Translations under genes and position numbers: made by a program | Notes under the pieces: model-generated | Databases searched by the model: none | The model's input: only the letters and a program-made list of their open reading frames with translations | Told to the model about the DNA's origin: nothing | Assembly (NCBI RefSeq): GCF_000969825.1 | Contig: NZ_KQ033921.1 | Span: 1-64,000, forward strand | Reading direction: 5' to 3' | Length of the DNA stretch: 64,000 bases | From: Parabacteroides gordonii MS-1 = DSM 23371 | GTDB lineage: Bacteria > Bacteroidota > Bacteroidia > Bacteroidales > Tannerellaceae | Shown: one piece after another, positions 17,440 to 27,407 of the stretch | How positions within the stretch are numbered: the stretch's first letter is position 1 | Layout: every line of letters begins with the position of its first letter

Positions 17440-17598
17440 TTAATTTTTTGCGTTAGCGCCCATTTCTTCCAACAGGCGGCGGATTTCAGCATTTACTCGC
17501 TGACTCATTGTACCATTTCTCATTGACTGGTAACGATCAGCCTGATAACGCAACATCGCTAAAGTACGAAGATTTTCTTCATTTCTACTTGTCATCAT
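17440..17598 (-). CDS. Small basic/helical protein, 52 aa
   Basis: An open frame starting ATGATG at 17598 and ending TAA at 17440. The protein opens MMTSRNEENLRTLAMLRY and ends RRLLEEMGANAKN. It has charged amphipathic helices, no membrane segment and no signal peptide. The third positions look coding and the flanks are clearly non-coding and AT-rich. I do not recognise the family. A weak hairpin (CACCAG...CTGGTG, about 17379-17404) sits downstream. Supported only by codon pattern and an isolated, well-bounded frame. Confidence 0.6.
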   Translation of the reverse strand: MMTSRNEENLRTLAMLRYQADRYQSMRNGTMSQRVNAEIRRLLEEMGANAKN

Positions 17599-17792
17599 AA
17601 TCTTTACATTTTTATGTCTCCCACGCTTGGAAGACTCATTAATAATTTAACCTAAACTCTTGTCTTTTCTTTTTGTTTACAGTGCAAAGATAAGCACTTT
17701 CTTTAAAACTATGCTATAAAACATATAAAATATTTCTATGTTTATATTTATTTAATCTATAGAAATAGTTTTTTTATAAGATAAACAGCCTA

Positions 17793-18332
17793 CTAAACAG
17801 CTGTCAATTCACCTGTAACCGAGTTGATTACGAAGCCCCGGACACTAACATCGGACGGAATCAACGGATGGTTACAAACCTGGTTTACGGTATTCCTTAC
17901 AGAACCTTCTGACGAATCAAAACCATGCAACCACTCTTTAAAATCGACTCCGCAGTAACGTATCATATCAATACGATCTGCCGGAATACCTCGTTTCTTC
18001 ATTGCCTCAATCATCTCTTCGCTATCCATATGCTGTGCACCGCAATCCGAATGTCCGATGATCATAATCTCGGTTACCCCCAGATCATAAATGGCAACCA
18101 ACAAACTTCGGATTACACTTCCAAACGGATGCGAGATCACTGCACCTGCGTTTTTGATAACTTTCACATCGCCATTCTTAATACCTAGTGCAGCAGGAAG
18201 TAACTCTGTCAGACGAGTATCCATACAGGATACAATGGCAATTTTCTTGTCCGGATACTTATTCGTTATAAACTTCTCATATCCTTTGTTCTTTACGAAC
18301 TCTTTATTAAATACTAGTAATTCGTCAATCAT
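17793..18332 (-). CDS. Beta-class carbonic anhydrase
   Basis: A 179-aa cytosolic enzyme that interconverts CO2 and bicarbonate. Zinc ligands are visible as Cys36 and Asp38-Arg40 in SCMDTR, and His94 and Cys97 in GHSDCG. The length fits short beta-class or cab-type enzymes. The HAD gene upstream ends 32 bp from its start, so the two may be co-transcribed. Bicarbonate supply fits an anaerobe that carboxylates PEP to make succinate and propionate (inference). Confidence 0.92.
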   Translation of the reverse strand: MIDELLVFNKEFVKNKGYEKFITNKYPDKKIAIVSCMDTRLTELLPAALGIKNGDVKVIKNAGAVISHPFGSVIRSLLVAIYDLGVTEIMIIGHSDCGAQHMDSEEMIEAMKKRGIPADRIDMIRYCGVDFKEWLHGFDSSEGSVRNTVNQVCNHPLIPSDVSVRGFVINSVTGELTAV

Positions 18333-18363
18333 GAGCTTGCTTTTATAGTTATAACAAAGCAGA

Positions 18364-19140
18364 TCAAATAATGTTCAAATGTTTCAAGGCTTTGAAAATT
18401 CCATCTTCATCAACAGAATCCGTGATATAATCTGCATACTGTTTCACATCGTCTTCCGCATTTCCCATAGCGACCCCGATCCCGGCATGTTGAAGCATAG
18501 CTACATCGTTGCCCCCATCACCAAAAGCCATACATTCATTCAATGGTATTCTGAAGTATTCCAGCATTTTATCAATCCCTACCCGCTTACTGCTTCCGGC
18601 GGGTACTACATCTGTAAATAAAGGATTCCAGCGGGTAGATTCACAATTGGACAGTATGGTCATAATCTTTTTTTCCTGTTCGGCTGTAAAAAAGGAAACC
18701 AGCTGATAAGCCGTCTTCCCACGTATTTCATCCATAGGACGGATAGGCGGCTCCGGAAAATTAAGCATATTGAATATCTCCTCCACCGTTTCATCTTTAT
18801 AATTCATAAAGATTTCCTTTTCCTGTACGAAAGCACAAGGGAAAGACTCTTCAGTTTCCATATAACGGATCAGGGCCTCGATATCCCTATCAGGAATACT
18901 GTGTTTATAGATCACTTTATCTTCCCCTGCAAAACAATAACCACCATTTAAAGTCACATACCCGTCAAACTTTAAATCGCCCAGATTATTAATGGAGGTG
19001 TAATGGCGCCCTGTAGCAATAAAGACTTTAATACCTTTCTTCCGTAAGAGATCCAATGCTTCAATGGTGGATTGGGGGACTTCGTGCGTTTTAAAACTGA
19101 CCAATGTTCCGTCGATATCGAAAAAAACTGCCTTAATCAT
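18364..19140 (-). CDS. HAD-superfamily (Cof-type) sugar-phosphate phosphatase
   Basis: A 258-aa protein from ATG 19140 (MIKAVFFDIDGTL). A frame extends 17 codons further upstream but that stretch is hydrophobic and overlaps the promoter (TATCTTTG on the minus strand at 19167-19174 with TTGC 21 bases before), so the later start is preferred. HAD motif I is DIDGT, motif II is IATGR, motif III a Lys before the last block, and motif IV is GDGGNDVAML. The large cap domain (C2 type) marks the Cof/YidA-like group, which dephosphorylates small sugar or nucleotide phosphates. The substrate is unknown. Confidence 0.9.
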   Translation of the reverse strand: MIKAVFFDIDGTLVSFKTHEVPQSTIEALDLLRKKGIKVFIATGRHYTSINNLGDLKFDGYVTLNGGYCFAGEDKVIYKHSIPDRDIEALIRYMETEESFPCAFVQEKEIFMNYKDETVEEIFNMLNFPEPPIRPMDEIRGKTAYQLVSFFTAEQEKKIMTILSNCESTRWNPLFTDVVPAGSSKRVGIDKMLEYFRIPLNECMAFGDGGNDVAMLQHAGIGVAMGNAEDDVKQYADYITDSVDEDGIFKALKHLNII

Positions 19141-19203
19141 ACTTTTCTTATAACCTAAATTTGATACAAAGATAAGAATAAATAAACACATGCAATTTTT
19201 ATA

Positions 19204-19211
19204 TACATTTG
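19204..19211 (+). promoter_or_regulatory. -7 promoter element of the aldo/keto reductase gene
   Basis: TACATTTG matches TAnnTTTG, 37 bp before the start at 19248, and lies back to back with the HAD promoter. Confidence 0.5.
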
Positions 19212-19247
19212 TAGATGCTATCTTAATAACAATTTAATAGGTGAGTT

Positions 19248-20282
19248 ATGGAATATAGACAATTAGGTGGTTCGGGACTGTATGTTCCCGTACTCTGTTT
19301 AGGTACTGCTACTTTTGGAGGGACAAATGGTTTCGAAGGATGGGGACATACCCAGGTGGAGGAAGCCAGACGAATGATAAACATGTGCCTGGATGCCGGT
19401 GTAAACTTATTTGATACGGCAGACGTTTATTCCGGCGGATTATCAGAAGAAATCTTAGGAAAAGCAATGGAAGGACTTCGGAATAAACTACTTATTTCGA
19501 CAAAAGCTACATTCAATCTGAATCCGGAAAGCCGCAATGCAATGGGCTCTTCCCGCTTCCACTTGATCAATGCTTGCGAGGCTAGTCTGAAAAGACTGAA
19601 TACCGATCATATCGATATATATCACATGCATGGATTTGATGCAAACACGCCTGTAGAAGAAACACTCCGTGCTTTGGACGACTTAATCACAGCGGGTAAG
19701 GTACGATATATCGCCTGTTCCAATTTCTCCGGCTGGCATCTGATGAAAGCATTATCTGTTTCCGAACGGTATGGCTGGAGTCGTTATGTGGCGCACCAGG
19801 TTCATTATTCTTTGCTTAACAGGGAATATGAATGGGAATTGATGCCGCTCGGTATCGACCAGAAAGTAGGTTCTATCATCTGGAGTCCATTATCAGCAGG
19901 CCGTTTGGGAGGTAAATACAGACGTAACAATCCTATTCCTGCGGATGGACGTGTAGCACGTGGCGGAAGCCCGATCCCGGATGAAGCGACTTCATACGAA
20001 CGTCTGTATAATATAATGGATGTATTAGAAGAGGTGGCAGCAGAGACGGGACATAGTATAGCACAATGTGCATTAAACTGGTTATTGCAACGCCCGACCG
20101 TTTCCAGCCTTATTATCGGAGCAAGTACGGAAGAGCAATTAAAACAAAACCTGGAAGCTGTCGGATGGAATTTAACACCGGAGCAGATAAAACGCCTGGA
20201 TGATGTGAGCCAGGTTACTTCTATCTATCCATATTGGCATCAGGCACAATTTCCATTTCTAAACGCACAGCTTCAGTTTTAA
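19248..20282 (+). CDS. Aldo/keto reductase
   Basis: A 344-aa NAD(P)H-dependent oxidoreductase with a TIM barrel. Visible family features are GTATFGG near the N-terminus, the catalytic Asp-Tyr pair in LFDTADVYSGG, a Lys in LLISTKATF, His in DIYHMHGFD, and the coenzyme-binding tail SLIIGASTEEQLKQNLEAVGW. It resembles the group of YajO/Tas-like proteins of about 340 aa. It has its own promoter and is followed by a strong terminator. The carbonyl substrate is unknown. Confidence 0.9.
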   Translation: MEYRQLGGSGLYVPVLCLGTATFGGTNGFEGWGHTQVEEARRMINMCLDAGVNLFDTADVYSGGLSEEILGKAMEGLRNKLLISTKATFNLNPESRNAMGSSRFHLINACEASLKRLNTDHIDIYHMHGFDANTPVEETLRALDDLITAGKVRYIACSNFSGWHLMKALSVSERYGWSRYVAHQVHYSLLNREYEWELMPLGIDQKVGSIIWSPLSAGRLGGKYRRNNPIPADGRVARGGSPIPDEATSYERLYNIMDVLEEVAAETGHSIAQCALNWLLQRPTVSSLIIGASTEEQLKQNLEAVGWNLTPEQIKRLDDVSQVTSIYPYWHQAQFPFLNAQLQF

Positions 20283-20300
20283 AGGAAATAGATAAGAATG

Positions 20301-20335
20301 AAAAAGCGGAGATCCGAGTAGAATCTCCGCTTTTA
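20301..20335. terminator. Bidirectional terminator between convergent genes
   Basis: AAAAGCGGAGAT and ATCTCCGCTTTT form a 12-bp stem with a short loop between the aldo/keto reductase and the oxidoreductase genes. Confidence 0.85.
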
Positions 20336-20383
20336 TTTTATAAGGGTAAAGTTTTTCTCTACCCTATATTGCATATCAAACCA

Positions 20384-23300
20384 TTATGCTTCTTCTTCAA
20401 CACCCCACTGCTGTTTAGCCAGACGCTTGTAGTTATTAAGTCTCCACTTAGCGTTGCTTTCGGCAGCTTTGAACAATTCGTCAGCTTCAGCCGGGAACTG
20501 TTTAGCCAGAGAAGAGAAACGAACCTCACCTTTCAGGAAGTCCTGGAATTTAGCCCAATCCGGTTCTTTGCTATCCAAAGTGAACGGATTCTTTCCTTCT
20601 TCTTCCAATGCCGGGTTGTAACGCCACAGGTGCCAGTAACCGCATGCAACTGCATCCGCTTCTTCCTGCTGGCTCTTACCCATACCTTTTCTCAAACCGT
20701 GGTTGATACAGGGTGAGTAAGCGATGATCAATGAAGGACCGTCATAAGCTTCAGCTTCACGGATAGCCTTCAATGTCTGAGCCTGGTCAGCACCCATTGC
20801 GATCTGAGCCACATATACGTAACCGTAAGTAGTAGCCATCAGACCCAGGTCTTTTTTACGGATTCTCTTACCTGAAGCAGCAAACTTAGCGATTGCACCT
20901 ACCGGAGTAGCCTTAGAAGACTGACCTCCTGTATTTGAATACACTTCAGTATCCAGAACCAGGATGTTAACATTCTTACCGGAAGCGATCACATGATCCA
21001 AACCACCGTAACCGATATCGTAAGAAGCACCGTCACCACCAATGATCCACTGTGAACGTTTCACCAGGAAGTGAGAAAGTTCCTTGATCTGTGCGCTGAG
21101 CGGACAGCCGTGAGTGATACCTTCTTCAGCAATAGCCAATACCTGAGGTGCCAATTCTTTTGTCTTGTCGGCATCGTTCTGGTTTTCAACCCAAGCTTTA
21201 AGTACTTCCTTAGCTTCAGCAGGCGCGTTGTCGGCTGCGATAATTGCGTTCATCGCATTTGTCAGGCGGGCACGCATCTTTTCGTTAGCCAATTCCATAC
21301 CCAAACCGAATTCGCAGAAGTCTTCAAACAATGAGTTAGCCCAAGCAGGACCCTGTCCCTTATCGTTTGTAGTATACGGAGTTGAAGGAACTGAACCGGA
21401 ATAGATAGAAGAACAACCTGTTGCGTTAGCAACCATTTCACGGTCACCGAACAACTGAGTTACCAACTTCACATACGGAGTTTCGCCACAACCGGAGCAA
21501 GCACCTGAGAACTCAAACAACGGAGTTGCGAACTGAGAATTCTTCACGTTAGCTTTAACGTCTACCAAGTGTTGTTTGCTTGAAACCTTTTCAACGCAAT
21601 AGTCCCACTTAGGAGCTTCAGCCAACTGAGTTTCCAGAGCAGCCATCTTCAGCGCTTTACCACCCTTCTTCGGATTACCCGGACAAACATCGGCACAGTT
21701 ACCACAACCCAGACAGTCGAGAACGTCTACCTGAATACGGAACTGCATTCCGTCAAACTGCTTTCCTGTAGCTTTCAATGAGTCACTGAAAGGAGCACCA
21801 GCCTGTTCTGTCGTATCCAATACAAACGGACGGATAGAAGCGTGAGGACAAACATAAGCACACTTGTTACACTGGATACAGTTGTCTGCTTCCCAAACAG
21901 GAACGAAGGCAGCTACACCACGTTTTTCGTATTTGGCAGTTCCCTGATGCCATGTACCGTCTTCAATGCCTTCGAATGCAGAAACCTTCAACAAGTCGCC
22001 ATCCTGAGCATTAATAGGACGAACTACTTCATTGATGAAAGCAGGATCGTTGTTTGCTACAACTTCATCGTCCGGCAGATTAGCCCAACTCGGATCAATT
22101 GTCAGTTGAGTATATTCACCACCGCGATCAACGGCTGCATAGTTCTTATTAACTACATCTTCACCTTTCTTACCGTAAGACTTTACGATGAATTTCTTCA
22201 TCTGTTCAATAGCCAGGTCTACAGGAATTACACCTGTGATACGGAAGAATGCAGACTGAAGGATTGTATTGGTACGGTTACCCAAACCAATTTCCAATGC
22301 GATCTGTGTTGCATTGATATAGTAAACAGTAATGTTTTTCTGAGCGAAATAACGTTTTACTTTGTTCGGCAGGTGTTTAGCCAGTTCTTCACCGTTCCAT
22401 ACAGTGTTCAGCAGGAATGTACCGTTTTCACGCAAACCGCGGGTTACGTCGTACATACGCAGGTAAGCCTGAACGTGGCAAGCAACGAAATTCGGAGTAT
22501 TTACCAAATAAGTAGAACGGATCGGATGATCACCGAAACGCAGGTGAGAACAAGTGAAACCACCAGACTTCTTAGAGTCGTAAGAGAAATATGCCTGGCA
22601 ATATTTGTTTGTGTTGTCACCGATGATCTTTACAGAGTTCTTGTTAGCACCAACCGTACCGTCAGCACCTAATCCGTAGAACTTAGCTTCGAACATACCT
22701 TCGCCACCCAAAGCGATTTCTTCTTTCTGAGGCAAAGAAGTGAATGTAACATCGTCTACGATACCCAGTGTGAACTGGTTCTTCGGCATCGGTAATGCCA
22801 GGTTTTCGTAAACTGAAAGGATCTGAGCAGGAGTAGTATCCTTAGAACCCAAACCATAACGGCCACCTACGATAACCGGAGCATTTTCCGTTCCGTAGTA
22901 GCAGTCTTTAACATCCAGATACAACGGTTCGCCTGTTGCACCCGGTTCTTTTGTTCTGTCAAGAACTGCAATACGTTTTGCAGTCTTAGGAACAGCAGCC
23001 AGGAAGTGCTTTGCAGAGAACGGACGATACAAGTGAACAGAAACCAAACCAACCTTTTCACCCTGAGCTGTCAGGTGGTCGATTGCTTCACGGGCTGCTT
23101 CCGTTACAGAACCCATTGCAATAATTACGCGTTCTGCATCTTCTGCTCCGTAATAATCGAACAAACCATACTTACGGCCTGTGATCTTGGAGATTTCGTT
23201 CATATATTCTTCTACGATAGCAGGCACTGCATCATAGTATTTGTTAGAAGATTCTCTGTGCTGGAAGAAGTGATCCGGGTTTTCAGCCATACCACGAGCT

Positions 23301-23947
23301 TCCGGTTTTTCCGGATTCAATGCACGTGCACGGAATTCAGCCAGCGCTTTCTGGTCGATCAGCGGAGCCAGATCGTCATTTTCCAATGCTTCGATCTTCT
23401 GGATTTCGTGTGATGTACGGAAACCGTCGAAGAAGTTCACGAAAGGAACGCGAGACTTGATAGTAGCCAGGTGAGCCACACCGGACAAGTCCATAACTTC
23501 CTGAACAGAACCTTCTGCCAACATTGCGAAACCTGTCTGACGGGCAGACATAACATCCTGATGATCACCGAAGATACACAAAGCATGAGATGCCAGTGTA
23601 CGGGCAGATACATGGAATACGCAAGGAAGCAACTCACCGGCAATCTTGTACATGTTAGGGATCATCAGCAACAATCCCTGAGAAGCTGTGTAAGTTGAAG
23701 TCAGGGCACCGGCCTGCAAAGATCCGTGAACTGCACCTGCAGCACCACCTTCTGATTGCATTTCCTGTACCAAAACTGTTTCACCGAAAATGTTTTTACG
23801 TCCGGCGGCAGCCCATTCGTCTACATATTCTGCCATAGTAGACGACGGAGTGATGGGGTAAATAGCGGCTACTTCGCTGAACATATATGAAATATGAGCA
23901 GCAGCCTGATTACCATCACAGGTCAAAAATTTCTTCTGTTTTGTCAT
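20384..23947 (-). CDS. nifJ: Pyruvate:ferredoxin (flavodoxin) oxidoreductase, single chain
   Basis: An 1187-aa fused enzyme that converts pyruvate and CoA to acetyl-CoA and CO2 and reduces ferredoxin, central to anaerobic energy metabolism. Domains run in the standard order: the PFOR N-terminal domain (YPITPSSTMAEYVDEW), domain II, the gamma domain, a two-cluster ferredoxin domain (CIQCNKCAYVCP and CLGCGNCADVCP), and the TPP-binding beta domain (SGACSGCGETPY, GDGASYDIGYGG, NTGGQSSKATP). Length is as expected for full-length NifJ/Por. It is monocistronic by spacing. Confidence 0.97.
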   Translation of the reverse strand: MTKQKKFLTCDGNQAAAHISYMFSEVAAIYPITPSSTMAEYVDEWAAAGRKNIFGETVLVQEMQSEGGAAGAVHGSLQAGALTSTYTASQGLLLMIPNMYKIAGELLPCVFHVSARTLASHALCIFGDHQDVMSARQTGFAMLAEGSVQEVMDLSGVAHLATIKSRVPFVNFFDGFRTSHEIQKIEALENDDLAPLIDQKALAEFRARALNPEKPEARGMAENPDHFFQHRESSNKYYDAVPAIVEEYMNEISKITGRKYGLFDYYGAEDAERVIIAMGSVTEAAREAIDHLTAQGEKVGLVSVHLYRPFSAKHFLAAVPKTAKRIAVLDRTKEPGATGEPLYLDVKDCYYGTENAPVIVGGRYGLGSKDTTPAQILSVYENLALPMPKNQFTLGIVDDVTFTSLPQKEEIALGGEGMFEAKFYGLGADGTVGANKNSVKIIGDNTNKYCQAYFSYDSKKSGGFTCSHLRFGDHPIRSTYLVNTPNFVACHVQAYLRMYDVTRGLRENGTFLLNTVWNGEELAKHLPNKVKRYFAQKNITVYYINATQIALEIGLGNRTNTILQSAFFRITGVIPVDLAIEQMKKFIVKSYGKKGEDVVNKNYAAVDRGGEYTQLTIDPSWANLPDDEVVANNDPAFINEVVRPINAQDGDLLKVSAFEGIEDGTWHQGTAKYEKRGVAAFVPVWEADNCIQCNKCAYVCPHASIRPFVLDTTEQAGAPFSDSLKATGKQFDGMQFRIQVDVLDCLGCGNCADVCPGNPKKGGKALKMAALETQLAEAPKWDYCVEKVSSKQHLVDVKANVKNSQFATPLFEFSGACSGCGETPYVKLVTQLFGDREMVANATGCSSIYSGSVPSTPYTTNDKGQGPAWANSLFEDFCEFGLGMELANEKMRARLTNAMNAIIAADNAPAEAKEVLKAWVENQNDADKTKELAPQVLAIAEEGITHGCPLSAQIKELSHFLVKRSQWIIGGDGASYDIGYGGLDHVIASGKNVNILVLDTEVYSNTGGQSSKATPVGAIAKFAASGKRIRKKDLGLMATTYGYVYVAQIAMGADQAQTLKAIREAEAYDGPSLIIAYSPCINHGLRKGMGKSQQEEADAVACGYWHLWRYNPALEEEGKNPFTLDSKEPDWAKFQDFLKGEVRFSSLAKQFPAEADELFKAAESNAKWRLNNYKRLAKQQWGVEEEA

Positions 23948-23980
23948 AGACTCTTACTATTAGTATTTAAAAATAATTTC

Positions 23981-25159
23981 TTAGTATAAAAAGCCAAAAA
24001 GCCAAAGCGGGATCATGTTGCCATCACCTACTTCAACCTTGTCTACAGCGTAGTATAAATCGGGATTGTTTTTCACTTTCATACTTTCCTCTATCCTGAA
24101 ATTATACTTTTCATTAACCAGAAAGTGTGCGTTCTTTATTCCTTCGTTCAGTTTATTGTCTTTCAAAAGCTGGTTATAGAAAAAAGATTCGCGCACCGCT
24201 TGCACATTTACCTCCATAGGGCGAATGGGGTACATCAGATTCGAATTATACATATATACGGTAGATGGTTTTTTCGGAAACGATTCGCCTACCGGATACA
24301 GCATATTCATCAAACGGGCATCGGTCAGATATTTAATGTAATTCATCACTGTCGCCCGTGATGTTTCAATATCTTTACTCAACTGGCTGACATTAGGCGT
24401 ACAAGGTGCGCTGATAGCCAGCAGATACAGTAATTTACGGAGTTTCGGAAGATAGCTCTGTTCGATTTGCTTAATGTAAAGGACATCCACTTCCAGCATC
24501 ATATTCATTGTCTTCAACAGGTTCTCGGAAAAATTCCGTTTCTCCAGAAAGAAAGGATAAAAACCATGATGCAGGTAATCCTGAAAATAAGCCATTGGTT
24601 TTGCAACCGAACAAATACCTTTCGCAATCTCCTGGTGGTTCTCAATCACTTCATCAAACGTATAGGCAGGAAAACTATTTCCGGACATCAGATTCAGAAA
24701 CTCACGGAATGAAAAACCACGCAGATTGTATGAAACGACTTTACCCGACAGATCGGGATTTTCCTCTTTCAACCGCATAACGGACGAACCGGAAAAGATG
24801 ATCTTCAGATCTTCAAAATTATCATAACAATAGCGTAATTCCTTTGACCATCCGGAATATTTGAACACCTGGTCAATCAACAGAACCTTCCCTCCTTTTG
24901 CTCTGAATTCAGCAGCAAAATCGACTAACGTACGTTCCGTAAAATAAAAATGATTCAGATTTATATACAGGCACTCTTTATTATCAGCACCAAAGTATTC
25001 GCGGGCATAATCCAGTAAAAAAGTGGTTTTACCCACTCCGCGGGAACCTTTGATTCCGATCAACCGGTCGCCCCAGTTAATCTCATCCATCAGCCCTCTG
25101 CGCACCGGCGCATGCAAATGTTCTACAAGGTATTTATGTGTTTTAAAGAATGCTTCCAC
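23981..25159 (-). CDS. AAA_14/DUF4143-family ATPase
   Basis: A 392-aa protein with Walker A GSRGVGKTT (about 35-43), Walker B-like KVLLIDQV, a sensor-like IIFSGSS, and a C-terminal DUF4143-type region (LYLLAISAPCTPNVSQLSKDIETSRATVMNYIKYL, then LFNEKYNFRIEES-like nuclease-fold residues). The start is GTG at 25159; a minus-strand TATCTTTG (25184-25191) is only about 25 bp upstream, supporting this start. Members are common in Bacteroidales and their role is poorly known. It is an isolated gene. Confidence 0.85.
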   Translation of the reverse strand: MEAFFKTHKYLVEHLHAPVRRGLMDEINWGDRLIGIKGSRGVGKTTFLLDYAREYFGADNKECLYINLNHFYFTERTLVDFAAEFRAKGGKVLLIDQVFKYSGWSKELRYCYDNFEDLKIIFSGSSVMRLKEENPDLSGKVVSYNLRGFSFREFLNLMSGNSFPAYTFDEVIENHQEIAKGICSVAKPMAYFQDYLHHGFYPFFLEKRNFSENLLKTMNMMLEVDVLYIKQIEQSYLPKLRKLLYLLAISAPCTPNVSQLSKDIETSRATVMNYIKYLTDARLMNMLYPVGESFPKKPSTVYMYNSNLMYPIRPMEVNVQAVRESFFYNQLLKDNKLNEGIKNAHFLVNEKYNFRIEESMKVKNNPDLYYAVDKVEVGDGNMIPLWLFGFLY

Positions 25160-25286
25160 CTCACTGTCTTACTATATAGGCCACAAAGATAGAAATTATC
25201 CTCAACTTTGCAATACCGACATAGCAATTTTATTTTCAGTTGACAATCCAAAGTTGGCAAAGCGTATTGACGTTTGAGAAATTGGA

Positions 25287-25333
25287 GTTGGCAGTTAACG
25301 GTTTTATTTAGTTTGTAACCGTTAACTGTCAAC
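25287..25333. terminator. Long hairpin downstream of ilvE
   Basis: GTTGGCAGTTAACGGTT (25287-25303) and AACCGTTAACTGTCAAC (25317-25333) form a 17-bp stem with a single G-U pair and a 13-base loop, 15 bp after the ilvE stop. There is no strong T-run, so it may be a terminator or an mRNA-stabilising structure. Confidence 0.6.
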
Positions 25334-25348
25334 GTTCCTTATATCTGA

Positions 25349-26368
25349 TTAATCAATAATGCTGACCCAACCGTATGTATCAGGTTCGTCACCGTATTGG
25401 ATACCACGCAATTTGTTATACAATTTCTCGCAAACAGATCCGGGTTTACCGTCTTTGGCTATCACATACGATTTATTGATATCCAAATCATCGATCTGTG
25501 AGATCGGAGCGATTACTGCCGCTGTACCGCATTCTGCCGCTTCATCAAAAGTAGCTATCTCTTCCACCGGAACAGGACGACGCTCAACCGTCAGCCCCAT
25601 ATCTTCAGCCAACTGCTGCAAGCTCTTGTTTGTAATAGAAGGCAGGATTGAATGGGATTGCGGAGTGATGTAACTGTTTCCACGAATACCGAAGAAGTTA
25701 GCCGGGCCACATTCGTCCAGATATTTCTTTTCTTTCGGATCTAAATACAAAACAGCTGCATATCCCTGTTCTTTTGCTTTTTCACCGGCAACGAGACTGG
25801 CTGCATAGTTACCACCCACTTTGATCGTACCGGTTCCCTGAGGTGCTGCACGGTCATATTCGCGCATGATACAAACCTTTGACGGCTGGAAGCCTCCTTT
25901 GAAATAAGGGCCTACCGGAGTTACAAAGATCATGAACATATATTCGGGAGCCGGCTTAACGCCTACTTGTGCACCCAGACCGATCATCAACGGACGGATA
26001 TAAAGAGCTGCACCGCTTTCGTAAGGCGGAACAAAACGTTCATTCAGTTTTACGACCTTGCGAACAGCTTCTTCAAATCTTTCGAGAGGAAGTTCGGCCA
26101 TCTTGATACCACGGCTGGAAGCCTGCATACGCTTGCCGTTTTCATCCATACGGAACACGCGGATCTTTCCGTCTTTTCCTCTGAAAGCCTTCAGACCTTC
26201 AAACGATTCCTGTCCGTAATGCAGACAAGTTGCTGCCATATGAATATTGATGATCTCAGAAGAGCTTACTTCCAACTCACCCCATTTACCATCACGATAG
26301 TAACACCGTACATTGTAGTCTGTCTTCATATAACCGAATGCCAGATCAGACCAATTAATATTTTCCAT
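25349..26368 (-). CDS. ilvE: Branched-chain amino acid aminotransferase
   Basis: A 339-aa fold-type IV PLP enzyme that transaminates leucine, isoleucine and valine with 2-oxoglutarate. The catalytic Lys is in TIKVGGNYAASL; LYLDPKEKKYLDECGPANFF and the phosphate-binding ITNKSLQQLAE region match the class II BCAT group of about 340 aa. A -7 box (TACTTTTG on the minus strand, 26395-26402) faces a matching box for metF, so the two genes share a compact divergent promoter. Confidence 0.95.
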   Translation of the reverse strand: MENINWSDLAFGYMKTDYNVRCYYRDGKWGELEVSSSEIINIHMAATCLHYGQESFEGLKAFRGKDGKIRVFRMDENGKRMQASSRGIKMAELPLERFEEAVRKVVKLNERFVPPYESGAALYIRPLMIGLGAQVGVKPAPEYMFMIFVTPVGPYFKGGFQPSKVCIMREYDRAAPQGTGTIKVGGNYAASLVAGEKAKEQGYAAVLYLDPKEKKYLDECGPANFFGIRGNSYITPQSHSILPSITNKSLQQLAEDMGLTVERRPVPVEEIATFDEAAECGTAAVIAPISQIDDLDINKSYVIAKDGKPGSVCEKLYNKLRGIQYGDEPDTYGWVSIID

Positions 26369-26394
26369 ATCTTGTCGTAATTAGATTATGAACG

Positions 26395-26432
26395 CAAAAG
26401 TAAGCTATTTCGGATGATAATTGTTACTTTTG
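26395..26432. promoter_or_regulatory. Divergent ilvE/metF promoter pair
   Basis: The minus-strand TACTTTTG (26395-26402) and plus-strand TACTTTTG (26425-26432) both match TAnnTTTG and lie 22 bp apart, so the two promoters must overlap. Confidence 0.6.
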
Positions 26433-26451
26433 CAGCAAAAATAATTAAAAT

Positions 26452-27402
26452 ATGAAAGTCATCGATTTGATAAACGGCAGTAAAACGACTGCTTTCTCAT
26501 TTGAAATACTTCCGCCCTTGAAAGGGAACAGCATACAGAAAGTGTACAATGTGATTGATAAACTGAAAGAGTTCGATCCTAAATACATTAATATAACCTC
26601 CCATCACAGCGAATACATCTATAAGACACTTCCCGATGGTAGTTTCCAGAAGGTAAATATCCGGAAACGTCCGGGATCGGTTGCCATTGCTTCCGCTATC
26701 CAGAATAAGTATGGCATTCCGGCTGTACCGCATATTATATGTAAGGGGTTTACAAAAGATGAAACGGAATATGCGCTGATCGACCTTAACTTTCTGGGTG
26801 TTTACGACCTGCTTTTACTTCGTGGAGATGTAAAGACATTGGAAGCCGGACAAAATACAGAAATGTATCACGAACATGCCACAGACTTACAGGAGCAGGT
26901 TAACAATTTCAATAAAGGAATAGCAGTGGACGGATCAACTTTTGAAGCCAATGAAACGCCGTTCTCTTACGGAATGGCTTGTTATCCGGAAAAGCACGAA
27001 GAGGCTCCGAATATGGATTCCGATATCTTCTACCTGAAAGAGAAAGTAAAAAACGGAGCTGATTACCTGGTTACCCAAATGTTCTTCGATAACGAAAAAT
27101 ATTATTCATTTGTAGACCGTTGCCGTGCGGAAGGTATCACCGTACCGATCATTCCGGGTATTAAGCCGGTCGTATTCAAAAACCAATTGACGGTATTACC
27201 AAAGATATTCCGCTCCGACATACCCGAACCGTTTGCAACCGAACTTCGCAAATGTAAAAATGATGACGAGGTAAAAGCAGTCGGTGTGGAATGGTGTGTC
27301 CAACAATGTAAAGACTTAATCGCTCATGGCGTTCCGAGCTTACATTTTTACACTATGATGGCTACGGACAGTGTTTATAAGGTGGCAAAAGAAATTTATT
27401 AA
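26452..27402 (+). CDS. metF: 5,10-methylenetetrahydrofolate reductase
   Basis: A 316-aa FAD-dependent TIM-barrel enzyme that supplies 5-methyltetrahydrofolate for methionine synthesis. It opens with FSFEILPPLKG (FAD/folate Glu), has ITSHHSEY, LLLRGDV, YPEKHEEAPN and QMFFDNEKYYSF, all conserved in MetF. Length is slightly above the E. coli form. It is monocistronic, divergent from ilvE, and ends in a strong terminator. Confidence 0.95.
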   Translation: MKVIDLINGSKTTAFSFEILPPLKGNSIQKVYNVIDKLKEFDPKYINITSHHSEYIYKTLPDGSFQKVNIRKRPGSVAIASAIQNKYGIPAVPHIICKGFTKDETEYALIDLNFLGVYDLLLLRGDVKTLEAGQNTEMYHEHATDLQEQVNNFNKGIAVDGSTFEANETPFSYGMACYPEKHEEAPNMDSDIFYLKEKVKNGADYLVTQMFFDNEKYYSFVDRCRAEGITVPIIPGIKPVVFKNQLTVLPKIFRSDIPEPFATELRKCKNDDEVKAVGVEWCVQQCKDLIAHGVPSLHFYTMMATDSVYKVAKEIY

Positions 27403-27407
27403 AATAT

